64,000 nt of DNA, from NCBI GenBank assembly GCA_040381035.1, contig JBEIHY010000011.1:1-64000 (forward strand), written 5' to 3'. The notes beneath the pieces are model-generated. The model had not been told where the DNA came from and did no database searches. It saw only the letters and a list, made by a program, of their open reading frames with translations. The DNA comes from REEB506 sp040381035. GTDB taxonomy: Bacteria > Pseudomonadota > Alphaproteobacteria > Caulobacterales > Aquidulcibacteraceae. The position numbers were made by a program, and so were the translations under genes. Positions 17,530-26,124 of the stretch are shown piece by piece (position 1 is the stretch's first letter; the number at the start of each line of letters is the position of its first letter).

Positions 17530-17721
17530 TCTTCGCTCGGCGGCGGTCTGTTGCCCGCGCCTGCGCCAAGGACGATGAACAACGTCGCTGACGGCGCGTA
17601 CGGGCGCGCGGTGCGACAAACGCCAACCGGGATGAGACGAGCGCGAACATCGGCGGGCATGTGAACTTGCATCGGCCCAGCGTTTGCCGACATCGGGCCG
17701 ATGTCAAGAACAGCCGCCCCC

Positions 17722-19653
17722 TTAAGCCGGGCGCGGCTCCGGTCCGCCCCAGCCGCGCGGGCGATCCGGGATGGCGTCGCCGTCTTCGTCGATGACCGGC
17801 AAAGCCGGCGTCGGCGGTTTGGGCGGTTGCGGGGAATTGTCTTCGCGGTCGAGCTTTTCGCCGTTCAGAACGCGCCGGATTTCGTCGCCGGTGAGGGTTT
17901 CATATTCCAGCAGCGCCTGCGCCATGCGCTCCAGATCGGCAGATTTCTCCGTCAAAATCCGACGCGCTTCGCTAAAGCCGTGATCGACCAGGCGCTTCAC
18001 TTCGCCGTCGATCTTGCGGGCGGTTTCTTCAGATATGTTCTGCTGGCGCCCGACGCTCATGCCGAGAAACACTTCATCCTGGTTCTCGCCATAGGCCACG
18101 GTGCCGAGCTCATCGGAATAGCCCCAGCGCGTGACCATCAATTTGGCCAGGCGGGTTGCCTGTTCGATGTCTGAGGACGCACCGGACGTGATCTTGTCCT
18201 TGCCAAAGATCAGTTCTTCGGCAACGCGCCCGCCTGCGAGGACGGCCAGACGGCTCATCATCTGCTCATAGCTCATCGACAGCTTGTCGCGCTCCGGTAG
18301 CTGCATGACCATGCCAAGCGCGCGGCCGCGCGGAATGATCGTGGCTTTGTGGACCGGATCGGTCGCCGGCACGTTCAGCGCCACGATGGCGTGGCCGCCT
18401 TCGTGATAGGCCGTGAGCTTCTTTTCGTCTTCGGTCATGACCATGGAGCGCCGCTCCGACCCCATCATGACCTTGTCTTTGGCGTCTTCGAATTCCTTCA
18501 TTGTGACGACGCGCTTGCCACGCCGCGCCGCGAGCAGCGCGGCTTCATTGACCAGATTGGCGAGATCAGCGCCAGAAAATCCGGGGCAGCCGCGCGCAAT
18601 GGTCTTGAGATCGACATCCGACGCGATCGGCACATTGCGGGTGTGGACCTTCAGGATCTTTTCGCGCCCCATCACATCGGGATTGCCAACCACGACCTGA
18701 CGGTCAAACCGGCCCGGCCGCAGCAGCGCGGGGTCAAGCACGTCGGGGCGGTTGGTAGCGGCGATGATGATGATGCCTTCATTGGCCTCAAAGCCGTCCA
18801 TCTCGACCAACAACTGGTTCAAGGTCTGCTCACGCTCATCATTGCCGCCGCCAAGGCCGGCGCCGCGATGGCGCCCGACGGCGTCGATTTCGTCGATGAA
18901 GATGATGCACGGCGCGTTCTTCTTGGCCTGCTCGAACATGTCGCGCACGCGCGAGGCGCCGACGCCCACGAACATTTCCACGAAGTCGGAACCGGAAATG
19001 GTGAAGAACGGCACATTGGCCTCGCCCGCCACAGCCCGCGCAGTGAGCGTCTTGCCAGTGCCCGGCGGGCCAACCAGCAGCGCGCCCTTCGGGATCTTGC
19101 CGCCGAGGCGTTGGAACTTCTGCGGGTCTTTGAGGAACTCCACGATCTCCTGCAGCTCTTCCTTGGCTTCTTCGATGCCGGCGACGTCGTCAAACGTCAC
19201 CCGGCCGTGCTTTTCGGTGAGCAGACGGGCCTTGGATTTGCCAAAGCCCATCGCCCGGCCGGAGCCGGATTGCATCTGGCGCATGAAGAACAGCCAGACC
19301 CCGATCAGCAGGATCATCGGCAAGAGATTGATCAGGATGCCAAGCAATGTCGGGCCCGATTGCGGGCGCTGCGCGCTGATATCGACATTGGCCGCACGCA
19401 GGTCCTTCAGGGTTTCCTGCATCCCGCCGGACGGCACATAGGTGACGACATCCTTGCCATCGACCGTGCGGGCATTGATCGTGTCGCCGACCGTCTCGAC
19501 CGACTTGATCTTGCCGGACTGAACCTCAGACATGAACATCGAATAGGAATGCTGGGTGCGCCCGCGATTGGCGTTCGGTTGTTGGAAGGCCGAGAACAGC
19601 ACCACCAACAGCAGGGCGATAACCCCCCAGATAATCAGATTGCGAACAGCCAT
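17722..19653 (-). CDS. ftsH: ATP-dependent zinc metalloprotease FtsH
   Basis: A 643-residue membrane-anchored AAA protease that removes misfolded membrane proteins and regulators. N-terminal helix IIWGVIALLLVVLFSAF, a periplasmic domain of about 80 residues, then a second helix (LPMILLIGVWLFFMRQM). Walker A is GPPGTGKT (195-202), Walker B IIFIDEIDAVGR, the second region of homology ATNRPDVLDPALLRPGRFDRQ, and the zinc motif HEGGH (417-421). The C-terminal tail is Pro-rich and probably disordered. It follows tilS on the same strand with a 123-bp gap, the usual alphaproteobacterial order. Confidence 0.98.
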   Translation of the reverse strand: MAVRNLIIWGVIALLLVVLFSAFQQPNANRGRTQHSYSMFMSEVQSGKIKSVETVGDTINARTVDGKDVVTYVPSGGMQETLKDLRAANVDISAQRPQSGPTLLGILINLLPMILLIGVWLFFMRQMQSGSGRAMGFGKSKARLLTEKHGRVTFDDVAGIEEAKEELQEIVEFLKDPQKFQRLGGKIPKGALLVGPPGTGKTLTARAVAGEANVPFFTISGSDFVEMFVGVGASRVRDMFEQAKKNAPCIIFIDEIDAVGRHRGAGLGGGNDEREQTLNQLLVEMDGFEANEGIIIIAATNRPDVLDPALLRPGRFDRQVVVGNPDVMGREKILKVHTRNVPIASDVDLKTIARGCPGFSGADLANLVNEAALLAARRGKRVVTMKEFEDAKDKVMMGSERRSMVMTEDEKKLTAYHEGGHAIVALNVPATDPVHKATIIPRGRALGMVMQLPERDKLSMSYEQMMSRLAVLAGGRVAEELIFGKDKITSGASSDIEQATRLAKLMVTRWGYSDELGTVAYGENQDEVFLGMSVGRQQNISEETARKIDGEVKRLVDHGFSEARRILTEKSADLERMAQALLEYETLTGDEIRRVLNGEKLDREDNSPQPPKPPTPALPVIDEDGDAIPDRPRGWGGPEPRPA

Positions 19654-19776
19654 GACGAAACCTTAACCGGCAGTTAGGGGCAAACCGGCCCCGCGCATTG
19701 GGCGCTGCCGTTCAAGATAGGGGCCGCGAGCATTAATGAACACCCCAGCACTGGGTTCAATAAGCGCTTTGTCGCG

Positions 19777-20928
19777 TCACGGGCCCGTGAACGCGCGCCA
19801 AAGCTCACGGTGGAGGCGCTCAGTGGCCAGCGGAGACGTCTCAGCCGCGCCTTCCACGATCGGGGCGGCGTTGGCGCCAGGCCTCACATTAACCGGCTCT
19901 GCCTTTGGGGTAATCCCAAACCGCCCGTCCCACACGCCGTGCGTCGCAAAAGCACACACTACCATTCCCGCCTGGCCGGAATGGCCAAAAACGCCGCCTG
20001 GGTCGCGCCCGAAATGCAACGCCCTGCGACGCACCCGCACCCAGGCGCCGGCCAGCGTTGCCGCTTTGGCGCCGCCCGCCAGCGCCGCCGCCAGGCCGGC
20101 GAGTTTCACCCCACTGGCTAAACGCGGACTGCCGCTGGCCGCACCGACCGCCACAGCCAGCAGCCGCTGCCGAGCTGAGGGGCCGAGCGCTTGCCAGGCC
20201 GCCAAGGGCGCAATCACTTCGCCGGCGCCTGTTACCGTGACCTCCGCCAATGTGGCGGCGACCGCGCGATCTTCAGCAGCGCAAGCAGCGGCAAAATGGG
20301 CCGCCAAGGCGCACAGCCGATCGGCAGCGGCGGGCGCGCCGGCCAGTTCCGCGCGCAGCCGCGGCCGGTCAAAGCGCGGGTCAGCATTGGCGGGGTCGTC
20401 ATGCCAACCCACCCCTTCGCGCGTGAGCCAGTCGCGCAGCGGCTTGCGCCGCGCACCCAAAAGGGGGCGGGCAAGCCACAGGCCGCGGCCATCGGGCCAG
20501 AGCGGCGCCGGGGCCAGCGCCGCCATGCCGGCAAGACCGCGCCAGGCGCTGCCGCGACGAGCCCGCATCAAAACCGTTTCCGCCTGATCGTCGGCGGTAT
20601 GGGCCAGCAACAAACGATCGCCGCCGGCATGTCGCACCGCCGCCAGCAGCGCCTCATAGCGGCCCGCCCGCCAACGCGCCTGTCCCGAACCGGCACAGCC
20701 CAGGCGCAAAGGCACAGGCGCGGCGCCGCGTTCGAGCGCCGCCGTGACCGCCGCCGCCGCCACCTGCGCCGACGCCGTCTGCACCCCATGGTCAACGATC
20801 AGCGCCAGCCGCCGGCGGTCGGGAAAGCGACGCGCCAAGAGGTGCAACAGCGCCGCGGAATCGCCGCCGCCAGAGAAACCGACACAGAGCGGCCCGGCGC
20901 CAAGAACCGTTTCATCAAACCCGATCAG
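19777..20928 (-). CDS. tilS: tRNA(Ile)-lysidine synthetase, apparent CTG start
   Basis: TilS modifies C34 of the tRNA-Ile CAU anticodon to lysidine, so that it reads AUA. The PP-loop signature CVGFSGGGDSAALL lies at residues 15-28 when the protein begins at a CTG codon at 20928; the first ATG (20847) comes after the PP-loop. An in-frame TGA lies ten codons before the CTG, and no ATG, GTG or TTG lies between. CTG overlaps the TGA of the ybjN-like gene in a CTGA arrangement that mimics the ATGA couplings elsewhere in this window. The following LIVDHGVQ and LAHTADDQAETVLMRARRGSAWRGLAGM are typical. With this start the protein has 383 residues. Confidence 0.9.
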   Translation of the reverse strand: MIGFDETVLGAGPLCVGFSGGGDSAALLHLLARRFPDRRRLALIVDHGVQTASAQVAAAAVTAALERGAAPVPLRLGCAGSGQARWRAGRYEALLAAVRHAGGDRLLLAHTADDQAETVLMRARRGSAWRGLAGMAALAPAPLWPDGRGLWLARPLLGARRKPLRDWLTREGVGWHDDPANADPRFDRPRLRAELAGAPAAADRLCALAAHFAAACAAEDRAVAATLAEVTVTGAGEVIAPLAAWQALGPSARQRLLAVAVGAASGSPRLASGVKLAGLAAALAGGAKAATLAGAWVRVRRRALHFGRDPGGVFGHSGQAGMVVCAFATHGVWDGRFGITPKAEPVNVRPGANAAPIVEGAAETSPLATERLHRELWRAFTGP

Positions 20929-21515
20929 GGCTTGGCCTTGGCGGCGGGCGCTTCAAACCCGGCGATGATGGTTTGAAACTTGGTCATCGCGTCGCGCCAG
21001 CGGGTGAGCTGGGCCAGCACATGCGCCCGCGACACCCCACCTTCGACGCTGATGTCCATTTCCAGCACCGGATCGCCGTCCTGGTCAATGAAGGCGCGGG
21101 CCATGGGTGCGGCGTTGTTCCAGGCATTCATCAAGCCAATCGGCGGCTTGCGCTTGCCGGTCAGCGCCAGGGACAAACGCATGGCGGCGCAGGCGCGCTG
21201 AGCGTCGTTGCAGAAAATCGGCGTCGCTTGAAACTGCGCTTGATCGACACTGGCGACAATAAAACGACCGCCGTCCGACGTGGTGATCTCGCCCTTTACG
21301 CCGCCAACAGTCAGCAGATCGAGCGTCGATTGCAAATCCAGCCCATCAATCAAGCCGCCGGACGTGCTGACCGCGGCGGTGCGCGCCTGGCCGCCCTTGC
21401 CAACCGCTTCGTCGGTCATGATTTCCCAGGGCTGGTGGATCTGGGTTTGCGGCTGTTGGGCCAAGGCCGGCGCAGCCACTGCCGCGAGCGCTGCGGCCGA
21501 CAGGAAATGTTTCAT
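20925..21515 (-). CDS. YbjN-domain secreted protein
   Basis: A predicted 196-residue secreted protein. The start MKHFLSAAALAAV is chosen because it has GGGGAC upstream and a standard signal peptide ending APALA-Q. The mature part resembles the YbjN/type III chaperone-like fold: LDLLTVGGVKGEITTSDGGRFIVAS, then GLMNAWNNAAPMARAFIDQDGDPVLEMDISVEGGVSRAHVLAQLTRW, where WN and DGDPVLE are the conserved family core. E. coli YbjN affects stress and motility, but these secreted versions have no assigned role. Its TGA overlaps the probable CTG start of tilS, and it lies between cpoB and tilS. Confidence 0.75.
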   Translation of the reverse strand: MKHFLSAAALAAVAAPALAQQPQTQIHQPWEIMTDEAVGKGGQARTAAVSTSGGLIDGLDLQSTLDLLTVGGVKGEITTSDGGRFIVASVDQAQFQATPIFCNDAQRACAAMRLSLALTGKRKPPIGLMNAWNNAAPMARAFIDQDGDPVLEMDISVEGGVSRAHVLAQLTRWRDAMTKFQTIIAGFEAPAAKAKP

Positions 21516-21532
21516 CGTCGCAGTCCCCATAA

Positions 21533-21577
21533 ACCGCATTCAGGAAAAGTGTGTGCGGCTTTCCGTCCGAATGCGGT
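21533..21577. repeat. 45-bp palindromic repeat, copy 1
   Basis: An interrupted palindrome with ends ACCGCATTC and GAATGCGGT around a core GGAAAAGTGTGTGCGG. Two near-identical copies in opposite orientation stand at 35963-36063. The core resembles palindromic units common between genes in alphaproteobacteria. It overlaps the leader of the ybjN-like gene, starting 18 bp upstream of its start codon. Confidence 0.85.
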
Positions 21578-21596
21578 TTCAACTCAAAAGCATAGA

Positions 21597-21630
21597 GCAT
21601 TTTCAGCGAACTGATGTTCGTTGAAAATGC
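21597..21630. terminator. long hairpin after cpoB
   Basis: A 15-bp stem (GCATTTTCAGCGAAC against GTTCGTTGAAAATGC, one mismatch) with a four-base loop, beginning two bases after the cpoB stop. On the minus strand it is followed by a T-rich stretch (TCTATGCTTTT), so it may end the tolB-pal-cpoB transcript. It may also be a second palindromic repeat type. Confidence 0.5.
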
Positions 21631-21631
21631 T

Positions 21632-22366
21632 TTATCTTGGACAATTGGCCTTGACGCTTTCGCGCGTCACCAGAATGCGTGCATCAGTCGCCAAACGCGG
21701 CGCGGCGCGGGCGCTGGCAAAGGCCTGGCATGCTTCGGTGCGAGCCCCCTGGCCGGCCAGGACCGCGCCAAGATAAGCCCAGGCGTCGCCGGCGCGGCGG
21801 CTGTCGGGGAAGGTGCGGACCAACGCCACAAAGGTCTGCCCCGCCTCTTTCATGGCGGCGCGCTGATATTGCGCAAAGCCCTTGAAATACATGCCGTCTG
21901 GCAGACGCGGATCGCCGCCGCCAATATCAACAAAGCGGCTGAAACTGGCTTCCGCCCCGGCCCAATCGCCGGTGGTGACTTGGCCGAGACCGCGATCATA
22001 CAACGCACCCGGATCGACAAGACCGCTGAGAACGGACGGCGCTGGAGCCGGCGGCGGCGCAGGCGGGGGCGGTGCGGTGGCAAGCTGGGCGTTTAGGTCG
22101 TCAACCATCTTGCCCAGCCGCGCGGCTTCGGCGCGGGCCTGATCGCGTTCACGTTGCAAGCGCTCGGAACGGTCGGTCGCTTCACGCAGTGCGGCCTCCA
22201 AGCTGTCGATCCGCTCATAAAGGCGGGTCAGCGTTGGATCTGTCGGCGGCGCCATCGTCACCGACTGCGCCGCCGCCGGGGTCGACAACAAAGCCGGCGC
22301 TGCGGCCAAAACCGCCGCCGCCAGCACCGCGCCGCATCCGGCGCGCCAGAAAGAAAGTCGTTTCAT
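21632..22366 (-). CDS. cpoB: cell division coordinator CpoB (YbgF)
   Basis: A 244-residue periplasmic protein of the Tol-Pal system, coordinating outer-membrane constriction and peptidoglycan synthesis. Signal peptide up to TPAAA-Q, then a coiled-coil trimerisation segment (LTRLYERIDSLEAALREATDRSERLQRERDQARAEAARLGKM), a Pro/Ala linker, and TPR repeats (LYDRGLGQVTTGDWAGAEASFSRFVD, then YFKGFAQYQRAAMKEAGQTFVALVRTFPDSRRAGDAWAYLG). It is the third gene of tolB-pal-cpoB with a 57-bp gap after pal and a hairpin directly after the stop. Confidence 0.93.
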   Translation of the reverse strand: MKRLSFWRAGCGAVLAAAVLAAAPALLSTPAAAQSVTMAPPTDPTLTRLYERIDSLEAALREATDRSERLQRERDQARAEAARLGKMVDDLNAQLATAPPPPAPPPAPAPSVLSGLVDPGALYDRGLGQVTTGDWAGAEASFSRFVDIGGGDPRLPDGMYFKGFAQYQRAAMKEAGQTFVALVRTFPDSRRAGDAWAYLGAVLAGQGARTEACQAFASARAAPRLATDARILVTRESVKANCPR

Positions 22367-22423
22367 GGCGCCCGGTTAGCCGTTAGCTTCGGCGAAAAAA
22401 AGGCCTTAGTGCTCAGCGCCCGT

Positions 22424-22951
22424 TCAGCTCACCGCGCCTGACACGATGCCGGTCCGGGCATTGCGGTTCAGCGCCCAGGCTTCTTCGGTCGAGCGCGGGT
22501 CCATCGGGCGCTCTTTGCCATAAGACACGCTGTCAATGCGGTTGCCGGCAACGCCCAGGCTGACGAGATAATCCTTCACCGCCGCCGCGCGCCGGGCGCC
22601 AAGCGCGATATTGTATTCGCGGGTGCCGCGCTCATCGGCATTGCCTTCAATCAGCACGCGCACCGACGGATAGGTGCGCAGCCAAGCGGCCTGGCGATCC
22701 AGCGTGCCGCGGGCGGCGCTTGTCAGCGTCGACTGGTCGAGGTCAAAAAACACCCGCTCGCCGACCGACACGCGAAAATCTTCCAACGACCCCGGCACCG
22801 GGCCGCGCGGAACCACCGGAGCCTGCGGCTTCTGAACCGCCGCCGGCGGCGGCGGCGAGGACACCAACGGCGGCGGAGCCGGTTTGCTGGCGCAGGCGGT
22901 CAAAGCAGCCAAAGCCGCGACGGTGATCGTGAAACGAGCGATTTTGGCCAT
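22424..22951 (-). CDS. pal: peptidoglycan-associated lipoprotein Pal
   Basis: A 175-residue outer-membrane lipoprotein linking the outer membrane to peptidoglycan. Start MAKIARFT with GGGGAG upstream; lipobox LTAC with Cys20. A Pro-rich linker precedes the OmpA-like domain: VFFDLDQSTLTSAARGTLDRQAAWL, then the hallmark VLIEGNADERGTREYNIALGARRAAAVKDYLVSLGV and the end of the domain VSYGKERP. The diaminopimelate-binding Asp and Arg are in the NADERGTREYN segment. Sits between tolB and cpoB. Confidence 0.96.
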   Translation of the reverse strand: MAKIARFTITVAALAALTACASKPAPPPLVSSPPPPAAVQKPQAPVVPRGPVPGSLEDFRVSVGERVFFDLDQSTLTSAARGTLDRQAAWLRTYPSVRVLIEGNADERGTREYNIALGARRAAAVKDYLVSLGVAGNRIDSVSYGKERPMDPRSTEEAWALNRNARTGIVSGAVS

Positions 22952-23079
22952 GTGGTACTCCCCTGGACGCGCAAACTGAGCCGGCACAGTGCAAATGCCG
23001 GGCCTTCCCACAATGTCTTAACGCGGGGCGCCAGCAGGCTCAATCACTGCACGAATAAAACACCCATCGAGCGACGTTT

Positions 23080-24393
23080 TTACGGCAAAAGCGGCGACCA
23101 GGCCGGGTCTGAGGCCCGGGTCGGCGTCGGCGCCGGGCGCAGATTTTGGCCGGTCAGATCAACCGACCACAACCCTGGCGGGCCGCCGCGCGGGGTGCGG
23201 AAGAACATGATCACCCGGCCATTGGGCGACCAAGTCGGCCCTTCTTCGGCGAAGGATTCAGTCAATGCCCGCTCGCCCGAGCCGTCGGTGCGCATCACGC
23301 CGATCGAAAACACCCCGCCCTTTTGCCGGGTGAAGGCGATCAGGTCGCCGCGCGGCGACCATACCGGCGTCGAATAGGCGCCGTCGCCGAAGCTGATCCG
23401 GGTCGCTTCGCCGCCGCTCGCGCTCATCACATAGAGCTGCTGCGAGCCGCCTCGGTCGGAGGTGAACACGATCTGCGAGCCGTCCGGAGAGGCCGAAGCC
23501 GAAACGTCGATCGCTGGGCTGTTCGTCAGGCGCTGGCGCGCGCCAGTGCGCAGATCCACGCGCCAGATGTCGGAATTACCGCCTTGGTCAATCGTCAGCA
23601 GCACCGATTGGCCATCCGGCATGAAGCGCGGCGCAAACACCATTTGGCCGGGTGTGGACCCCAGCACTTCGCGGCGGCCGGTTTCGATATTGAACAGAAG
23701 CGTGCGGGCGGAGGCGGCCTCCGGCTGCTCCATATAAACGATCTGCTGGGCGGTCGGGGAAAAGCGCGGGGTCAGCACTTGGCTTTCACCGGTGGTCAAA
23801 AAGCTTGGATTGGCGCCGTCCTGGTCCATGATCGCCAAGCGCTTGACGGTGCGCCCGGCCGGGCCGCTTTCAGCGACAAACACGATTCGGGTGTCAAAAT
23901 AGCCGCGCTCGCCGGTGAGTTTTTCATAGATCGCGTCAGAGACCTTGTGGGCAATGCGGCGCCAGTTTTCGGGCGTGGTGGCGTAGCTCAGCCCGACTAT
24001 CTGCTGTTCGCCGAACACGTCCCACAAGCGGAACTCGATACGCACGCGCCCATCCGGTAAAGCCGTGGTCTGGCCGATCACCAGCGCCTGGGCCCTGATG
24101 ATGCGCCAATCGGCAAACCGCGGCTGGGCGTTGAGGTCGCTGACCTTTTCGATGAAGGCGGACGGTGCGACGGGATCAAACAAGGCAGAGCGGTCCAGAT
24201 TGGCGCGCACCAGGCCGGCAATGTCACGCCCGATCTGGCCATCGGCGCCCGCCACCGGCGTGAAATCAACCACCGCAATCGGCATCTTGTTGAGATGGCC
24301 TTGCGTGATGTCGATGGTGATTTCGGCCCGCGCAGGCCCGACCGCCATCAGACCCAGAAAAGCCGCCGCCGCTAACGTCGCCAAAAACCGCAT
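23080..24393 (-). CDS. tolB: Tol-Pal system protein TolB
   Basis: A 437-residue periplasmic protein. The start MRFLATLAAAAF gives a signal peptide ending GPARA-E. The N-terminal domain (ITIDITQGHLNKMPIAVVDF...) is followed by a six-bladed beta-propeller with repeated TolB blades: RFSPTAQQIVYMEQP, RFMPDGQSVLLTIDQGGNSDIWRVDLRTGARQRLTN, SASPDGSQIVFTSDRGGSQQLYVMSASGGEATRISF, WSPRGDLIAFTRQKGGVFSIGVM. It binds Pal and TolA in outer-membrane constriction. A longer upstream reading would pass through the tRNA-Gly gene and is an artefact. tolQ, tolR and tolA are not next to it. Confidence 0.97.
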   Translation of the reverse strand: MRFLATLAAAAFLGLMAVGPARAEITIDITQGHLNKMPIAVVDFTPVAGADGQIGRDIAGLVRANLDRSALFDPVAPSAFIEKVSDLNAQPRFADWRIIRAQALVIGQTTALPDGRVRIEFRLWDVFGEQQIVGLSYATTPENWRRIAHKVSDAIYEKLTGERGYFDTRIVFVAESGPAGRTVKRLAIMDQDGANPSFLTTGESQVLTPRFSPTAQQIVYMEQPEAASARTLLFNIETGRREVLGSTPGQMVFAPRFMPDGQSVLLTIDQGGNSDIWRVDLRTGARQRLTNSPAIDVSASASPDGSQIVFTSDRGGSQQLYVMSASGGEATRISFGDGAYSTPVWSPRGDLIAFTRQKGGVFSIGVMRTDGSGERALTESFAEEGPTWSPNGRVIMFFRTPRGGPPGLWSVDLTGQNLRPAPTPTRASDPAWSPLLP

Positions 24394-24483
24394 CACGCAC
24401 TCCAAGCCCGACCCCAAACCGACAAGCGGCTTATCGGGATTGATCGCGGCAGGAAAGGGGCGGGCCGCATTTGGCGGCGCTGG

Positions 24484-24554
24484 AGCGGGCAGAGGGAATC
24501 GAACCCTCGTCACCAGTTTGGAAGACTGGAGCTCTACCATTGAGCTATGCCCGC
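24484..24554 (-). tRNA. tRNA-Gly (TCC)
   Basis: A full cloverleaf on the minus strand: acceptor GCGGGCA paired with TGCCCGC, D arm AGCTCAATGGTAGAGC, anticodon stem CCAGT with loop containing TTCCA (anticodon TCC), and T arm GAGGGTTCGATTCCCTC. The CCA end is not encoded. Upstream of tolB on the same strand. Confidence 0.97.
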
Positions 24555-24674
24555 GGGCCTTGCACCTTCTTCGCGGCAATCAGCGCTGCGGTCAAGTCGG
24601 CGCGCGCGCGTAGCACGAAATGCGTTCACAGCATGCCTGCGCGGCGGTAGGTTAACCAAAACCAGGAGCCGCTG

Positions 24675-26120
24675 ATGACCCCTCGCTGGCTGCGGGCCGC
24701 GCGTTTGGCGCATTATGGCCGCGACACTGTCATAAGCCGCCGCGCCGCCTTGCTGGCCGGCGCCGGCGCACTCGGCGCCGGTCTCCTCAGCGCAGCGCCT
24801 GTCCGCGCCGCCGGGCGCGGCCGGGTGGTGATTGTCGGCGCCGGATTTGCCGGCTTGGCTTGCGGATACGAACTTCAAGCCGCCGGTTTTGACGTCGTGA
24901 TCGTTGAGGGGCGCAATCGCGTTGGCGGGCGGGTGTTTTCGCGCGCCGACATCGCGCTGGGCGGCGGAGTGGTGGAATTCGGCGCCGAACTGATCGGCGC
25001 CAATCATCCCCATTGGGTGGGGTATGCGCAGAAGTTCGGCCTGCAGTTTCGTGATGTCAGCGATGAAGACCATCTCGATTGGCCGGTGATCTTGGACCAT
25101 CGCCTGCTGAAGCCCGCCACAGCCGGCGCCGCTTTGGAAGGCTTGAAACGCGCCGAAGCGGCGCTGACTCAAGCCGCCGCAGCGATTGATCCCAAAGCCC
25201 CCTGGCAGGCGGCCAACGCCGCCAAGCTCGATGCGCAAACGCTGCATTCCTTTCTGGCGCAGGTCGATATGCCGCGCCTGTCGCGGCGCGTGTTTGAAGA
25301 GATCGAAAGCGCCAACAATGCCGTGGAGGCGCGCCGGCAATCGCTGCTCGCCACGCTTGCCTCGATCCAGGCCCATGGCGGGGAAAGTTACTGGACGGAC
25401 TCTGAAGTCTATCGCTGCATCGGCGGAAATCAGAGCCTGGCCCTGAAGTTCGCCGCCGCCTTGGGGGCCGATCGCATCCGCCTGGAAACGCCGGCGGCCG
25501 CCATCGCACAACGCCCAGGCGGCGGCGCGCAGGTGACGTTGAAATCCGGTGAGCGGCTTGAAGGCGATGTTGCGGTGCTCGCCATTCCGCCGAGCTTGTG
25601 GGCGACGCTCACCCTCGATGTCGCGCTGCCAGAAGTTCAGATCGGCTGGGCAATGAAGCATTTCACGCCACTGGCGCGCCGGCCGTGGCGCCCGCTTGGC
25701 CGGTCGCAATACGCCATGGCCGATGTCATGCCGGTGGAAACCTGGGACGGGCTCGATGGCCAGCCAGGCGCCGACGCCGTGATGGTTGGCTTCTCCGGCG
25801 GCGAAGTCGCGCGGCTTGGCGGCGCCTTGTCGCCGGAAGAGCGCAATGCCCGCCACGCCGCGACGTATGAACTCGCCTGGCCGGGCTTTACGGCCTTGGC
25901 CGGCCGCCCCGTAACGGCCAATTGGCCCGCCGACCCCTTTACCCGCGCCGGCTATTCGTTCCCCGCGCCGGGCCAGCTGACGCGCGTGAAAGACGCATTA
26001 CGGGCGGGCTTTGGCCATCTGCGCATCGCCGGCGAACACGCCTCAATCGGCTTTCCCGGCTATATGGAAGGCGCGCTTGACAGCGGCGTGGCGACGGCAA
26101 AGGCGATTGCGGCGGGGTGA
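24675..26120 (+). CDS. FAD-dependent amine oxidase, Tat-exported
   Basis: A 481-residue flavin amine oxidase. The start has AGGAG upstream. A twin-arginine-like signal is visible (ISRRAALLAGAGALGAGLL...APVRAA), implying folding with FAD before export. The dinucleotide fold is RVVIVGAGFAGLACGYELQAAGFDVVIVEGRNRVGGRVFS, the GG motif that precedes FAD contacts in MAO-type enzymes. The C-terminal FAD segment is HLRIAGEHASIGFPGYMEGALDSGVATAKAI. It probably oxidises a primary or secondary amine to the imine or aldehyde with H2O2 release. The substrate is unknown. It is divergent from tolB, beyond tRNA-Gly. Confidence 0.88.
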   Translation: MTPRWLRAARLAHYGRDTVISRRAALLAGAGALGAGLLSAAPVRAAGRGRVVIVGAGFAGLACGYELQAAGFDVVIVEGRNRVGGRVFSRADIALGGGVVEFGAELIGANHPHWVGYAQKFGLQFRDVSDEDHLDWPVILDHRLLKPATAGAALEGLKRAEAALTQAAAAIDPKAPWQAANAAKLDAQTLHSFLAQVDMPRLSRRVFEEIESANNAVEARRQSLLATLASIQAHGGESYWTDSEVYRCIGGNQSLALKFAAALGADRIRLETPAAAIAQRPGGGAQVTLKSGERLEGDVAVLAIPPSLWATLTLDVALPEVQIGWAMKHFTPLARRPWRPLGRSQYAMADVMPVETWDGLDGQPGADAVMVGFSGGEVARLGGALSPEERNARHAATYELAWPGFTALAGRPVTANWPADPFTRAGYSFPAPGQLTRVKDALRAGFGHLRIAGEHASIGFPGYMEGALDSGVATAKAIAAG

Positions 26121-26124
26121 GGCC

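Noticed and set aside
24394..24579. N-terminal extension of TolB
   Set aside because: It would translate the tRNA-Gly gene; the residues SSMVELQSSKLVTRVRFP are a known tRNA artefact. The later ATG has a signal peptide.
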